DNA of 64,000 nt from Antedon mediterranea. Taxonomy: Eukaryota > Echinodermata > Crinoidea > Comatulida > Antedonidae. The notes under the pieces are model-generated. The model saw nothing but the letters and a program-made list of their open reading frames with translations, was not told the origin of the DNA and did no database searches. The stretch covers positions 12,663,312 through 12,727,311 of the forward strand of contig NC_092675.1 of assembly GCF_964355755.1 (NCBI RefSeq). The letters are read 5' to 3'. Shown here piece by piece: positions 9,501 to 22,347 of the stretch (positions within the stretch are counted from its first letter, which is position 1; each line of letters begins with the position of its first letter). The position numbers and the translations under genes are program-made.

Positions 9501-12500
9501 TTTTGAGCATTTTGATAACACTTTTCACACAAAAACATCAAAGAGCACAAAATAGCTTAATATCGTATTTAAAAACGTTTTAGACCATTTTGAGCATTTA
9601 GACAAAACTTTTTCACACAAAACACCAAAGTGCTTAGAATAGCTTCAAATCGCATTTGGAGACGTTTTAGACCATTTTGTGCATTTCGATGAAACTTGGT
9701 TACACAAAAACATCAAAGTGCTTAAAATCACATTATAAATCGTTTTAGACCATTTTGAGCATTTCGACAAAACTTTTTCACACAAAATACCAAAGTGCTT
9801 AGAATAGCTTCAAATCGCATTTCGAGACGTTTTAGACCATTTTGTGATTTTCGAAAAAACTTTTTAACATAAAAACACCAAAGTGCTTAGAATAGCTTCA
9901 AATCACATTTGGAGACATTTTAGACCATTTTGTGATTTTCGAAAAAACTTGTTAACATAAAAACACGAAAGTGCTTAGAATAGCTTCAAATCGCATTTGG
10001 AAACGTTTTAGACCATTTTGTGATTTTCGAAAAAAATTGTTAACATAAAAACACCAAAGTGCTTAGAATCACATTATAAACCGTTTTAGACCATTTTGAG
10101 CATTTCGATAACAATTTTCACACAAAAACATCAAAGAGCACAAAATAGCTTAATATCGTATTTAAAAATGTTTTAGACCATTTTGAGCATTTAGATAAAA
10201 CTTTTTCACACAAAACACCAAAGTGCTTAGAATAGCTTCAAATCGCATTTGGAGACGTTTTAGACCATTTTGTGATTTTTGAAAAAACTTGTTAACATAA
10301 AAACACCAAAGTGCTTAGAATAGCTTCAAATCACATTTGGAGACGTTTTAGACCATTTTGTGATTTTCGAAAAAACTTTTTAACATAAAAACACCAAAGT
10401 GCTTAGAATAGCTTCAAATCACATTTGGAGACGTTTTAGACCATTTTGTGATTTTTGAAAAAACTTGTTAACATAAAAACACGAAAGTGCTTAGAATAGC
10501 TTCAAATCGCATTTGGAAACGTTTTAGACCATTTTGTGATTTTCGAAAAAGATTGTTAACATAAAAACACCAAAGTGCTTAGAATCACATTATAAACCGT
10601 TTTAGACCATTTTGAGCATTTCGATAACAATTTTCACACAAAAACATCAAAGAGCACAAAATAGCTTAATATCGTATTTAAAAATGTTTTAGACCATTTT
10701 GAGCATTTAGATAAAACTTTTTCACACAAAACACCAAAGTGCTTAGAATAGCTTCAAATCGCATTTGGAGACGGTTTAGACCATTTTGTGATTTTGAAAA
10801 AACTTGTTAACATAAAAACACCAAAGTGCTTAGAATAGCTTCAAATCGCATTTGGAGACGTTTTAGACCATTTTGTGATTTTCGAAAAAACTTGTTAACA
10901 TAAAAACACCAAAGTGCTTAGAATAGCTTCAAATCGTATTTGGAGACGTTTTAGACCATTTTGAGATTTTCGAAAAAACTTGGTTACACAAAAACATCAA
11001 AGTGCTTAAAATCACATTATAAACCGTTTTAGACCATTTTGAGCATTTCGATAACACTTTTCACACAAAAACATCAAAGAGCACAAAATAGCTTAATATC
11101 GTATTTAAAAACGTTTTAGAACATTTTGAGCATTTCGACAAAACTTTTTCACACAAAACACCAAAGTGCTTAGAATAGCTTCAAATCGCATTTGGAGACG
11201 TTTTAGACCATTTTGTGCATTTCGATGAAACTTGATTACACAAAAACATCAAAGTGCTTAAAATCACATTATAAACCATTTTAGACCATTTTGAGCATTT
11301 CGATAAAACTTTTCACACAAAAACATCAAAGAGCACAAAATAGCTTAATATCGTATTTAAAAACGTTTTAGACCATTTTGAGCATTTAGACAAAACTTTT
11401 TCACACAAAACACCAAAGTGCTTAGAATAGCTTCAAATCGCATTTGGAGACGTTTTAGACCATTTTGAGCATTTCGATGGAACTTGGTTACACAAAAACA
11501 TCAAAGTGCTTAAAATCACATTATAAATCGTTTTAGACCATTTTGAGCATTTCGACAAAACTTTTTCACACAAAATACAAAAGTGCTTAGAATAGCTTCA
11601 AATCGCATTTGGAGACGTTTTAGACCATTTTGTGATTTTCGAAAAAACTTTTTAACATAAAAACACCAAAGTGCTTAGAATAGCTTCAAATCACATTTGG
11701 AGACGTTTTAGACCATTTTGTGATTTTCGAAAAAACTTGTTAACATAAAAACACGAAAGTGCTTAGAATAGCTTCAAATCGCATTTAGAAACGTTTTAGA
11801 CCATTTTGTGATTTTCGAAAAAAATTGTTAACATAAAAACACCAAAGTGCTTAGAATCACATTATAAACCGTTTTAGACCATTTTGAGCATTTCGATAAC
11901 AATTTTCACACAAAAACATCAAAGAGCACAAAATAGCTTAATATCGTATTTAAAAATGTTTTAGACCATTTTGAGCATTTAGATAAAACTTTTTCACACA
12001 AAACACCAAAGTGCTTAGAATAGTTTCAAATCGCATTTGGAGACGTTTTAGACCAATTTGTGATTTTTGAAAAAACTTGTTTACATAAAAACACCAAAGT
12101 GCTTAGAATAGCTTCAAATCACATTTGGAGACGTTTTAGACCATTTTGTGATTTTGAACAAACTTGTTAACATAAAAACACCAAAGTGCTTAGAATAGCT
12201 TCAAATCGCATTTGGAGACGTTTTAGACCATTTTGTGATTTTCGAAAAAACTTGTTAACATAAAAACACGAAAGTGCTTAGAATAGCTTCAAATCGCATT
12301 TGGAAACGTTTTAGACCATTTTGTGATTTTCGAAAAAGATTGTTAACATAAAAACACCAAAGTGCTTAGAATCACAATATAAACCGTTTTAGACCATTTT
12401 GAGCATTTCGATAACAATTTTCACACAAAAACATCAAAGAGCACAAAATAGCTTAATATCGTATTTAAAAATGTTTTAGACCATTTTGAGCATTTAGATA

Positions 12501-13499
12501 AAACTTTTTCACACAAAACACCAAAGTGCTTAGAATAGCTTCAAATCGCATTTGGAGACGGTTTAGACCATTTTGTGATTTTGAAAAAACTTGTTAACAT
12601 AAAAACACCAAAGTGCTTAGAATAGCTTCAAATCGCATTTGGAGACGTTTTAGACCATGTTGTGATTTTCGAAAAAACTTGTTAACATAAAAACACCAAA
12701 GTGCTTAGAATAGCTTCAAATCGTATTTGGAGACGTTTTAGACCATTTTGAGATTTTCGAAAAAACTTGGTTACACAAAAACATCAAAGTGCTTAAAATC
12801 ACATTATAAACCGTTTTAGACCATTTTGAACATTTCGATAACACTTTTCACACAAAAACATCAAAGAGCACAAAATAGCTTAATATCGTATTTAAAAACG
12901 TTTTAGACCATTTTGAGCATTTCGACAAAACTTTTTCACACAAAACACCAAAGTGCTTAGAATAGCTTAAAATCGCATTTGGAGACGTTTTAGACCAATT
13001 TGTGCATTTCGATGAAACTTGATTACACAAAAACATCAACGTGCTTAAAATCACATTATAAACCGTTTTAGACCATTTTGAGCATTTCGATAACACTTTT
13101 CACACAAAAACATCAAAGAGCACAAAATAGCTTAATATCGTATTTAAAAACGTTTTAGACCATTTTGAGCATTTAGACAAAACTTTTTCACACAAAACAC
13201 CAAAGTGCTTAGAATAGCTTCAAATCGCATTTGGAGACGTTTTAGACCATTTTGTGCATTTCGATGAAACTTGGTTACACAAAAACATCAAAGTGCTTCA
13301 AATGACATTATAAATCGTTTTAGACCATTTTGAGCATTTCGACAAAACTTTTTCACACAAAATACCAAAGGGCTTAGAATAGCTTCAAATCGCATTTGGA
13401 GACGTTTTAGACCATTTTGTGATTTTCGAAAAAACTTTTTAACATAAAAACACCAAAGTGCTTAGAATAGCTTCAAATCACATTTGGAGACGTTTTAGA
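6548..13499. repeat. Satellite HORs of irregular length
   Basis: D monomers with CGATAACAATT, which mark HOR joints, lie near 7045, 8676, 10105, 10619, 11896 and 12408, so units are about 0.5, 1.3 or 1.6 kb. The content is A runs, E, D, B and C-D-B trimers. One B monomer is joined to TTTGGAGAC after AAAGTGCA near 8798, an internal deletion of about 28 bp. No insertion or gene is seen. Confidence 0.82.
6953..7030 (+). repeat. Exemplar of chimeric satellite subtype E (78 bp)
   Basis: The first part is A-like (TGATTTTCGAAAAAAATTG, GTTAACATAAAAACACC, AAAGTGCTTAGAATC) and the last part is C-like (ACATTATAAACC). It looks like a recombinant of A and C within the shared AAAGTGCTTA stretch. It closes a run of A monomers and leads into a D monomer of the ACAATTTTCACAC sub-form, so it marks HOR boundaries across the window. 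Confidence 0.85.
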
Positions 13500-16400
13500 C
13501 CATAAGTGCTTAGAATCACATTATAAACCGTTTTAGACCATTTTGAGCATTTCGATAACAATTTTAACACAAAAACATCAAAGAGCACAAAATAGCTTAA
13601 TATCGTATTTAAAAATGTTTTAGACCATTTTGAGCATTTAGATAAAACTTTTTCACACAAAACACCAAAGTGCTTAGAATAGCTTACATTCGCATTTGGA
13701 GACGTTTTAGACCAATTTGTGATTTTTGAAAAAACTTGTTAACATAAAAACACCAAAGTGCTTAGAATAGCTTCAAATCACATTTGGAGACGTTTTAGAC
13801 CATTTTGTGATTTTGAACAAACTTGTTAACATAAAAACACCAAAGTGCTTAGAATAGCTTCAAATCGCATTTGGAGACGTTTTAGACCATTTTGTGATTT
13901 TCGAAAAAACTTGTTAACATAAAAACACCAAAGTGCTTAGAATAGCTTCAAATCGTATTTGGAGACGTTTTAGACCATTTTGAGATTTTCGAAAAAACTT
14001 GGTTACACAAAAACATCAAAGTGCTTAAAATCACATTATAAACCGTTTTAGACCATTTTGAGCATTTCGATAACACTTTTCACACAAAAACATCAAAGAG
14101 CACAAAATAGCTTAATATCGTATTTAAAAACGTTTTAGACCATTTTGAGCATTTCGACAAAACTTTTTCACACAAAACACCAAAGTGCTTAGAATAGCTT
14201 CAAATCGCATTTGGAGACGTTTTAGACCAATTTGTGCATTCCGATGAAACTTGATTACACAAAAACATCAAAGTGCTTAAAATCACATTATAAACCGTTT
14301 TAGACCATTTTGAGCATTTCAATAACACTTTTCACACAAAAACATCAAAGAGCACAAAATAGCTTAATATCGTATTTAAAAACGTTTTAGACCATTTTGA
14401 GCATTTAGACAAAACTTTTTCACACAAAACACCAAAGTGCTTAGAATAGCTTCAAATCGCATTTGGAGACGTTTTAGACCATTTTGTGCATTTCGATGAA
14501 ACTTGGTTACACAAAAACATCAAAGTGCTTAAAATCACATTATAAATCGTTTTAGACCATTTTGAGCATTTCGACAAAACTTTTTCACACAAAATACCAA
14601 AGTGCTTAGAATAGCTTCAAATCGCATTTGGAGACGTTTTAGACCATTTTGTGATTTTCGAAAAAACTTTTTAACATAAAAACACCAAAGTGCTTAGAAT
14701 AGCTTCAAATCACATTTGGAGACGTTTTAGACCATAAGTGCTTAGAATCACATTATAAACCGTTTTAGACCATTTTGAGCATTTCGATAACAATTTTAAC
14801 ACAAAAACATCAAAGAGCACAAAATAGCTTAATATCGTATTTAAAAATGTTTTAGACCATTTTGAGCATTTAGATAAAACTTTTTCACACAAAACACCAA
14901 AGTGCTTAGAATAGCTTCAAATCGCATTTGGAGACGTTTTAGACCAATTTGTGATTTTTGAAAAAACTTGTTAACATAAAAACACCAAAGTGCTTAGAAT
15001 AGCTTCAAATCACATTTGGAGACGTTTTAGACCATTTTGTGATTTTGAAAAAACTTGTTAACATAAAAACACCAAAGTGCTTAGAATAGCTTCAAATCGC
15101 ATTTGGAGACGTTTTAGACCATTTTGTGATTTTCGAAAAAACTTGTTAACATAAAAACACCAAAGTGCTTAGAATAGCTTCAAATCGTATTTGGAGACGT
15201 TTTAGACCATTTTGAGATTTTCGAAAAAACTTGGTTACACAAAAACATCAAAGTGCTTAAAATCACATTATAAACCGTTTTAGACCATTTTGAGCATTTC
15301 GATAACACTTTTCACACAAAAACTTCAAAGAGCACAAAATAGCTTAATATCGTATTTAAAAACGTTTTAGACCATTTTGAGCATTTCGACAAAACTTTTT
15401 CACACAAAACACCAAAGTGCTTAGAATAGCTTCAAATCGCATTTGGAGACGTTTTAGACCAATTTGTGCATTTCGATGAAACTTGATTACACAAAAACAT
15501 CAAAGTGCTTAAAATCACATTATAAACCGTTTTAGACCATTTTGAGCATTTCGATAAAACTTTTCACACAAAAACATCAAAGAGCACAAAATAGCTTAAT
15601 ATCGTATTTAAAAACGTTTTAGACCATTTTGAGCATTTAGACAAAACTTTTTCACACAAAACACCAAAGTGCTTAGAATAGCTTCAAATCGCATTTGGAG
15701 ACGTTTTAGACCATTTTGTGCATTTCGATGGAACTTGGTTACACAAAAACATCAAAGTGCTTAAAATCACATTATAAATCGTTTTAGACCATTTTGAGCA
15801 TTTCGACAAAACTTTTTCACACAAAATACAAAAGTGCTTAGAATAGCTTCAAATCGCATTTGGAGACGTTTTAGACCATTTTGTGATTTTCGAAAAAACT
15901 TTTTAACATAAAAACACCAAAGTGCTTAGAATAGCTTCAAATCACATTTGGAGACGTTTTAGACCAATTTGTGATTTTCGAAAAAACTTGTTAACATAAA
16001 AACACGAAAGTGCTTAGAATAGCTTCAAATCGCATTTAGAAACGTTTTAGACCATTTTGTGATTTTCGAAAAAAATTGTTAACATAAAAACACCAAAGTG
16101 CTTAGAATCACATTATAAACCGTTTTAGACCATTTTGAGCATTTCGATAACAATTTTCACACAAAAACATCAAAGAGCACAAAATAGCTAAATATCGTAT
16201 TTAAAAATGTTTTAGACCATTTTGAGCATTTAGATAAAACTTTTTCACACAAAACACCAAAGTGCTTAGAATAGCTTCAAATCGCATTTGGAGACGTTTT
16301 AGACCAATTTGTGATTTTTGAAAAAAATTGTTAACATAAAAACACCAAAGTGCTTAGAATAGCTTCAAATCACATTTGGAGACGTTTTAGACCATTTTGT

Positions 16401-18471
16401 GATTTTGAACAAACTTGTTAACATAAAAACACCAAAGTGCTTAGAATAGCTTCAAATCGTATTTGGAGACGTTTTAGACCATTTTGTGATTTTCGAAAAA
16501 ACTTGGTTACACAAAAACATCAAAGTGCTTAAAATCACATTATAAACCGTTTTAGACCATTTTGAGCATTTCGATAACACTTTTCACACAAAAACATCAA
16601 AGAGCACAAAATAGCTTAATATCGTATTTAAAAACGTTTTAGACCATTTTGAGCATTTCGACAAAACTTTTTCACACAAAACACCAAAGTGCTTAGAATA
16701 GCTTCAAATCGCATTTGGAGACGTTTTAGACCAATTTGTGCATTTCGATGAAACTTGATTACACAAAAACATCAAAGTGCTTAAAATCACATTATAAACC
16801 GTTTTAGACCATTTTGAGCATTTCGATAACACTTTTCACACAAAAACATCAAAGAGCACAAAATAGCTTAATATCGTATTTAAAAACGTTTTAGACCATT
16901 TTGAGCATTTAGACAAAACTTTTTCACACAAAACACCAAAGTGCTTAGAATAGCTTCAAATCGCATTTGGAGACGTTTTAGACCATTTTGTGCATTTCGA
17001 TGAAACTTGGTTACACAAAAACATCAAAGTGCTTAAAATCACATTATAAATCGTTTTAGACCATTTTGAGCATTTTGACAAAACTTTTTCACACAAAATA
17101 CCAAAGTGCTTAGAATAGCTTCAAATCGCATTTGGAGACGTTTTAGACCATTTTGTGATTTTCGAAAAAACTTTTTAACATAAAAACACCAAAGTGCTTA
17201 GAATAGCTTCAAATCACATTTGGAGACGTTTTAGACCATAAGTGCTTAGAATCACATTATAAACCGTTTTAGACCATTTTGAGCATTTCGATAACAATTT
17301 TAACACAAAAACATCAAAGAGCACAAAATAGCTTAATATCGTATTTAAAAATGTTTTAGACCATTTTGAGCATTTAGATAAAACTTTTTCACACAAATCA
17401 CCAAAGTGCTTAGAATAGCTTCAAATCGCATTTGGAGACGTTTTAGACCAATTTGTGATTTTTGAAAAAACTTGTTAACATAAAAACACCAAAGTGCTTA
17501 GAATAGCTTCAAATCACATTTGGAGACGTTTTAGACCATTTTGTGATTTTGAACAAACTTGTTAACATAAAAACACGAAAGTGCTTAGAATAGCTTCAAA
17601 TCGCATTTGGAGACGTTTTAGACCATTTTGTGATTTTCGAAAAAACTTGTTAACATAAAAACACCAAAGTGCTTAGAATAGCTTCAAATCGTATTTGGAG
17701 ACGTTTTAGACCATTTTGAGATTTTCGAAAAAACTTGGTTACACAAAAACATCAAAGTGCTTAAAATCACATTATAAACCGTTTTAGACCATTTTGAGCA
17801 TTTCGATAACACTTTTCACACAAAAACATCAAAGAGCACAAAATAGCTTAATATCGTATTTAAAAACGTTTTAGACCATTTTGAGCATTTCGACAAAACT
17901 TTTTCACACAAAACACCAAAGTGCTTAGAATAGCTTCAAATCGCATTTGGAGACGTTTTAGACCAATTTGTGCATTTCGATGAAACTTGATTACACAAAA
18001 ACATCAAAGTGCTTAAAATCACATTATAAACCGTTTTAGACCATTTTGAGCATTTCGATAACACTTTTCACACAAAAACATCAAAGAGCACAAAATAGCT
18101 TAATATCGTATTTAAAAACGTTTTAGACCATTTTGAGCATTTAGACAAAACTTTTTCACACAAAACACCAAAGTGCTTAGAATAGCTTCAAATCGCATTT
18201 GGAGACGTTTTAGACCATTTTGTGCATTTCGATGAAACTTGGTTACACAAAAACATCAAAGTGCTTAAAATCACATTATAAATCGTTTTAGACCATTTTG
18301 AGCATTTCGACAAAACTTTTTCACACAAAATACCAAAGTGCTTAGAATAGCTTCAAATCGCATTTCGAGACGTTTTAGACCATTTTGTGATTTTCGAAAA
18401 AACTTTTTAACATAAAAACACCAAAGTGCTTAGAATAGCTTCAAATCACATTTGGAGACGTTTTAGACCAT
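13500..18471. repeat. 1,232 bp HOR marked by a truncated monomer
   Basis: The junction GACCATAAGTGC occurs with its CCAT at 13500, 14732, 17236 and 18468, giving spacings of 1,232, 2,504 and 1,232 bp. One unit (13.53-14.76 kb) reads D B A A A C D B C D B C B A plus a truncated monomer of 38 bp. The 2,504 bp interval holds two units, the middle one having an untruncated E monomer instead. Units are highly similar by eye. Confidence 0.88.
14725..14762 (+). repeat. Truncated 38 bp monomer at the HOR junction
   Basis: GTTTTAGACCAT is joined directly to AAGTGCTTAGAATCACATT, so about 40 bp of an E-type monomer are missing. The same junction is found at 13500, 17236, 18468, 31451, 40988 and 61290. 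One deletion event has therefore been copied through the array. Confidence 0.88.
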
Positions 18472-20981
18472 AAGTGCTTAGAATCACATTATAAACCGTT
18501 TTAGACCATTTTGAGCATTTCGATAACAATTTTCACACAAAAACATCAAAGAGCACAAAATAGCTTAATATCGTATTTAAAAATGTTTTAGACCATTTTG
18601 AGCATTTAGATAAAACTTTTTCACACAAAACACCAAAGTGCTTAGAATAGCTTCAAATCGCATTTGGAGACGTTTTAGACCATTTTGTGATTTTTGAAAA
18701 AACTTGTTAACATAAAAACACCAAAGTGCTTAGAATAGCTTCAAATCACATTTGGAGACGTTTTAGACCATTTTGTGATTTTCGAAAAAACTTGTTAACA
18801 TAAAAACACGAAAGTGCTTAGAATAGCTTCAAATCGCATTTGGAAACGTTTTAGACCATTTAGTGATTTTCGAAAAAACTTGTTAACATAAAAACACGAA
18901 AGTGCTTAGAATAGCTTCAAATCGCATTTGGAAACGTTTTAGACCATTTTGTGATTTTCGAAAAAAATTGTTAACATAAAAACACCAAAGTGTTTAGAAT
19001 AGCTTCAAATCGCATTTGGAGACGTTTTAGACCAATTTGTTATTTTCGAAAAAACTTATCAACATAAAAACACCAAAGGGTTTAGAATAGCTTCAAATCG
19101 CATTTGGAGACGTTTTAGACCATTTTGTGATTTTCGAAAAAACTTGTTAACATAAAAACATGAAAGTGCTTAGAATAGCTTCAAATCGTATTTGGAGACG
19201 TTTTAGACCATTTTGTGATTTTCGAAAAAACTTGTTAACATAAAAACACCAAAGTGCTTAGAATAGCTTCAAATCGCATTTGGAGACGTTTTAGACCATT
19301 TTGTGCATTTCGATGAAACTTGGTTACACAAAAACATCAAAGTGCTTAAAATCACATTATAAACCATTTTAGACCATTTTGAGCATTTCGATAACACTTT
19401 TCACACAAAAACATCAAAGAGCACAAAATAGCTTAATATCGTATTTAAAAACGTTTTAGACCATTTTGAGCATTTCGACAAAACTTTTTCACACAAAACA
19501 CCAAAGTGCTTAGAATAGCTTCAAATCGCATTTGGAGACGTTTTAGACCATTTTGTGATTTTCGAAAAAACTTGTTAACATAAAAACATCAAAGTGTACA
19601 GAATAACTTCAAATCGCATTTGGAGACCTTTTTAGGCCAATTTGTGATTTTCAAAAAAACTTGTTAACATAAAAACACCAAAGTGCTTAGAATAGCTTCA
19701 AATCGTATTTGGAGACATTTTAGACCAATTTGTGATTTTCGAAAAAAACTTGTCAACATAAAAACACCAAAGTGTTTAGAATAGCTTCAAATCGCATTTG
19801 GAGACGTTTTAGACCAATTTGTGATTTTCGAAAAAACTTATCAACATAAAAACACCAAAGGGTTTAGAATAGCTTCAAATCGCATTTTGAGACGTTTTAG
19901 ACCATTTTGTGATTTTCGAAAAAACTTGTTAACATAAAAACACGAAAATGCTTAGAATAGCTTCAAATCGCATTTGGAAACGTTTTATTCCATTTTGTGA
20001 TTTTCGAAAAAAATTGTTAACATAAAAACACCAAAGTGCTTAGAATCACATTATAAACCGTTTTAGACCATTTTGAGCATTTCGATAACAATTTTCACAC
20101 AAAAATATCAAAGAGCACAAAATAGCTTAATATCGTATTTAAAAATGTTTTAGACCATTTTGAGCATTTAGATAAAACTTTTTCACACAAAACACCAAAG
20201 TGCTTAGAATAGCTTCAAATCGGATTTGGAGACGTTTTAGACCATTTTGTGATTTTTGAAAAAACTTGTTAACATAAAAACACCAAAGTGCTTAGAATAG
20301 CTTCAAATCACATTTGGAGACGTTTTAGACCATTTTGTGATTTTCGAAAAAAACTTGTCAACATAAAAACACCAAAGTGTTTAGAATAGCTTCAAATCGC
20401 ATTTGGAAACGTTTTAGACCATTTAGTGATTTTCGAAAAAACTTGTTAACATAAAAACACGAAAGTGCTTAGAATAGCTTCAAATCGCATTTGGAAACGT
20501 TTTAGACCATTTTGTGATTTTCGAAAAAAATTGTTAACATAAAAACATGAAAGTGCTTAGAATAGCTTCAAATCGTATTTGGAGACGTTTTAGACCATTT
20601 TGTGATTTTCGAAAAAACTTGTTAAACATAAAAACACCAAAGTGCTTAGAATAGCTTCAAATCGCATTTGGAGACGTTTTAGACCATTTTTTGCATTTCG
20701 ATGAAACTTGGTTACACAAAAACATCAAAGTGCTTAAAATCACATTATAAACCATTTTAGACCATTTTGAGTATTTCGATAACACTTTTCACACAAAAAC
20801 ATCAAAGAGCACAAAATAGCTTAATATCGTATTTAAAAACGTTTTAGACCATTTTGAGCATTTCGACAAAACTTTTTCACACAAAACACAAAAGTGCTTA
20901 GAATAGCTTCAAATCGCATTTGGAGACGTTTTAGACCATTTTGTGATTTTCGAAAAAACTTGTTAACATAAAAACATCAAA
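18472..20981. repeat. Satellite, A-rich mixed block
   Basis: This block is mostly A monomers with diverse end variants (GGGTTTAG, CATGAAAGTGC, GTGTACAGAATAAC) and a few C-D-B trimers. An A monomer with the variant core TTTTTAGGCCAATTTG lies near 19630. Divergence between neighbouring monomers is higher than in the regular HORs on either side. Confidence 0.8.
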
Positions 20982-22347
20982 GTGTACAGAATAACTTCAA
21001 ATCGCATTTGGAGACCGTTTTAGGCCAATTTGTGATTTTCGAAAAAACTTGTTAACCTAAAAATACCAAAGTGTTTAGAATAGCTTCAAATCGCATTTGG
21101 AGACGTTTTAGACCATTTTGTAATTTTCGAAAAAAATTGTTAACATAAAAACACCAAAGTGCTTCAAATCGCATTTGGAGACATTTTAGACCAATTTGTG
21201 ATTTTTGAAAAAACTTGTTAACATAAAAACACCAAAGTGCTTACAATAGCTTCAAATCGTATTTGGAGACGTTTTAGACCATTTTGTGATTTTCGAAAAA
21301 ACTTGTTAACATAAAAACACGAAAGTACTTAGAATAGCTTCAAATCGCATTTGGAGACGTTTTAGACCATTTTATGCATTTCGATGAAACTTGGTTACAC
21401 AAAAACATCAAAGTGCTTAAAATCACATTATAAACCATTTTAGACCATTTTGAGTATTTCGATAACACTTTTCACACAAAAACATCAAAGAGCACAAAAT
21501 AGCTTAATATCGTATTTAAAAACGTTTTAGACCATTTTGAGCATTTCGACAAAACTTTTTCACACAAAACACCAAAGTGCTTAGAATAGCTTCAAATCGC
21601 ATTTGGAGACGTTTTAGACCATTTTGTGATTTTCGAAAAAACTTGTTAACATAAAAACATCAAAGTGTACAGAATAACTTCAAATCGCATTTGGAGACCG
21701 TTTTAGGCCAATTTGTGATTTTCGAAAAAACTTGTTAACCTAAAAATACCAAAGTGTTTAGAATAGCTTCAAATCGCATTTGGAGACGTTTTAGACCATT
21801 TTGTGATTTTCGAAAAAACTTGTTAACATAAAAACACCAAAGTGCTTCAAATCGCATTTGGAGACATTTTAGACCAATTTGTGATTTTTGAAAAAACTTG
21901 TTAACATAAAAACACCAAAGTGCTTACAATAGCTTCAAATCGTATTTGGAGACGTTTTAGACCATTTTGTGATTTTCGAAAAAACTTGTTAACATAAAAA
22001 CACGAAAGTACTTAGAATAGCTTCAAATCGCATTTGGAGACGTTTTAGACCATTTTATGCATTTCGATGAAACTTGGTTACACAAAAACATCAAAGTGCT
22101 TAAAATCACATTATAATCCGTTTTAGACCATTTTGAGCATTTCGATAACACTTTTCACACAAAAACATCAAAGAGCACAAAATAGCTTAATATCGTATTT
22201 AAAAACGTTTTAGACCATTTTGAGCATTTCGACAAAACTTTTTCACACAAAACACCAAAGTGCTTAGAATAGCTTCAAATCGCATTTGGAGACGTTTTAG
22301 ACCATTTTGTGATTTTCGAAAAAAATTGTTAACATAAAAACATCAAA
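20982..22347. repeat. 683 bp HOR of eight monomers, two copies
   Basis: The variant GTGTACAGAATA occurs with its first G at 20982, 21665 and 22348, exactly 683 bp apart twice. The unit is A A A(short) A A C D B. The short A lacks 10 bp (AGTGCTTCAAATCGC), and one A has an extra C before a TTTTAGGCCAATT core. The lengths 5x88 - 10 + 78 + 87 + 87 + 1 add up to 683. Confidence 0.88.

Noticed and set aside
12848-13096. Minus-strand open frames of 60-82 codons with LSKCSKWSKT-type peptides, also near 13478, 14710, 17214, 23165, 27295, 32702, 36832 and 59044
   Set aside because: They are translations of the satellite. B and D (87 bp) and C (78 bp) have lengths divisible by three, so a frame stays open across D, B and C until an A monomer (88 bp) shifts it. 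No start context, splice sites or known domain support a gene.
1-22000. CRISPR array
   Set aside because: The parts between cores are themselves repeated and shared among monomers, repeat units are 78-88 bp, and no cas gene is present. The SINE and TTAA transposons show eukaryotic DNA.
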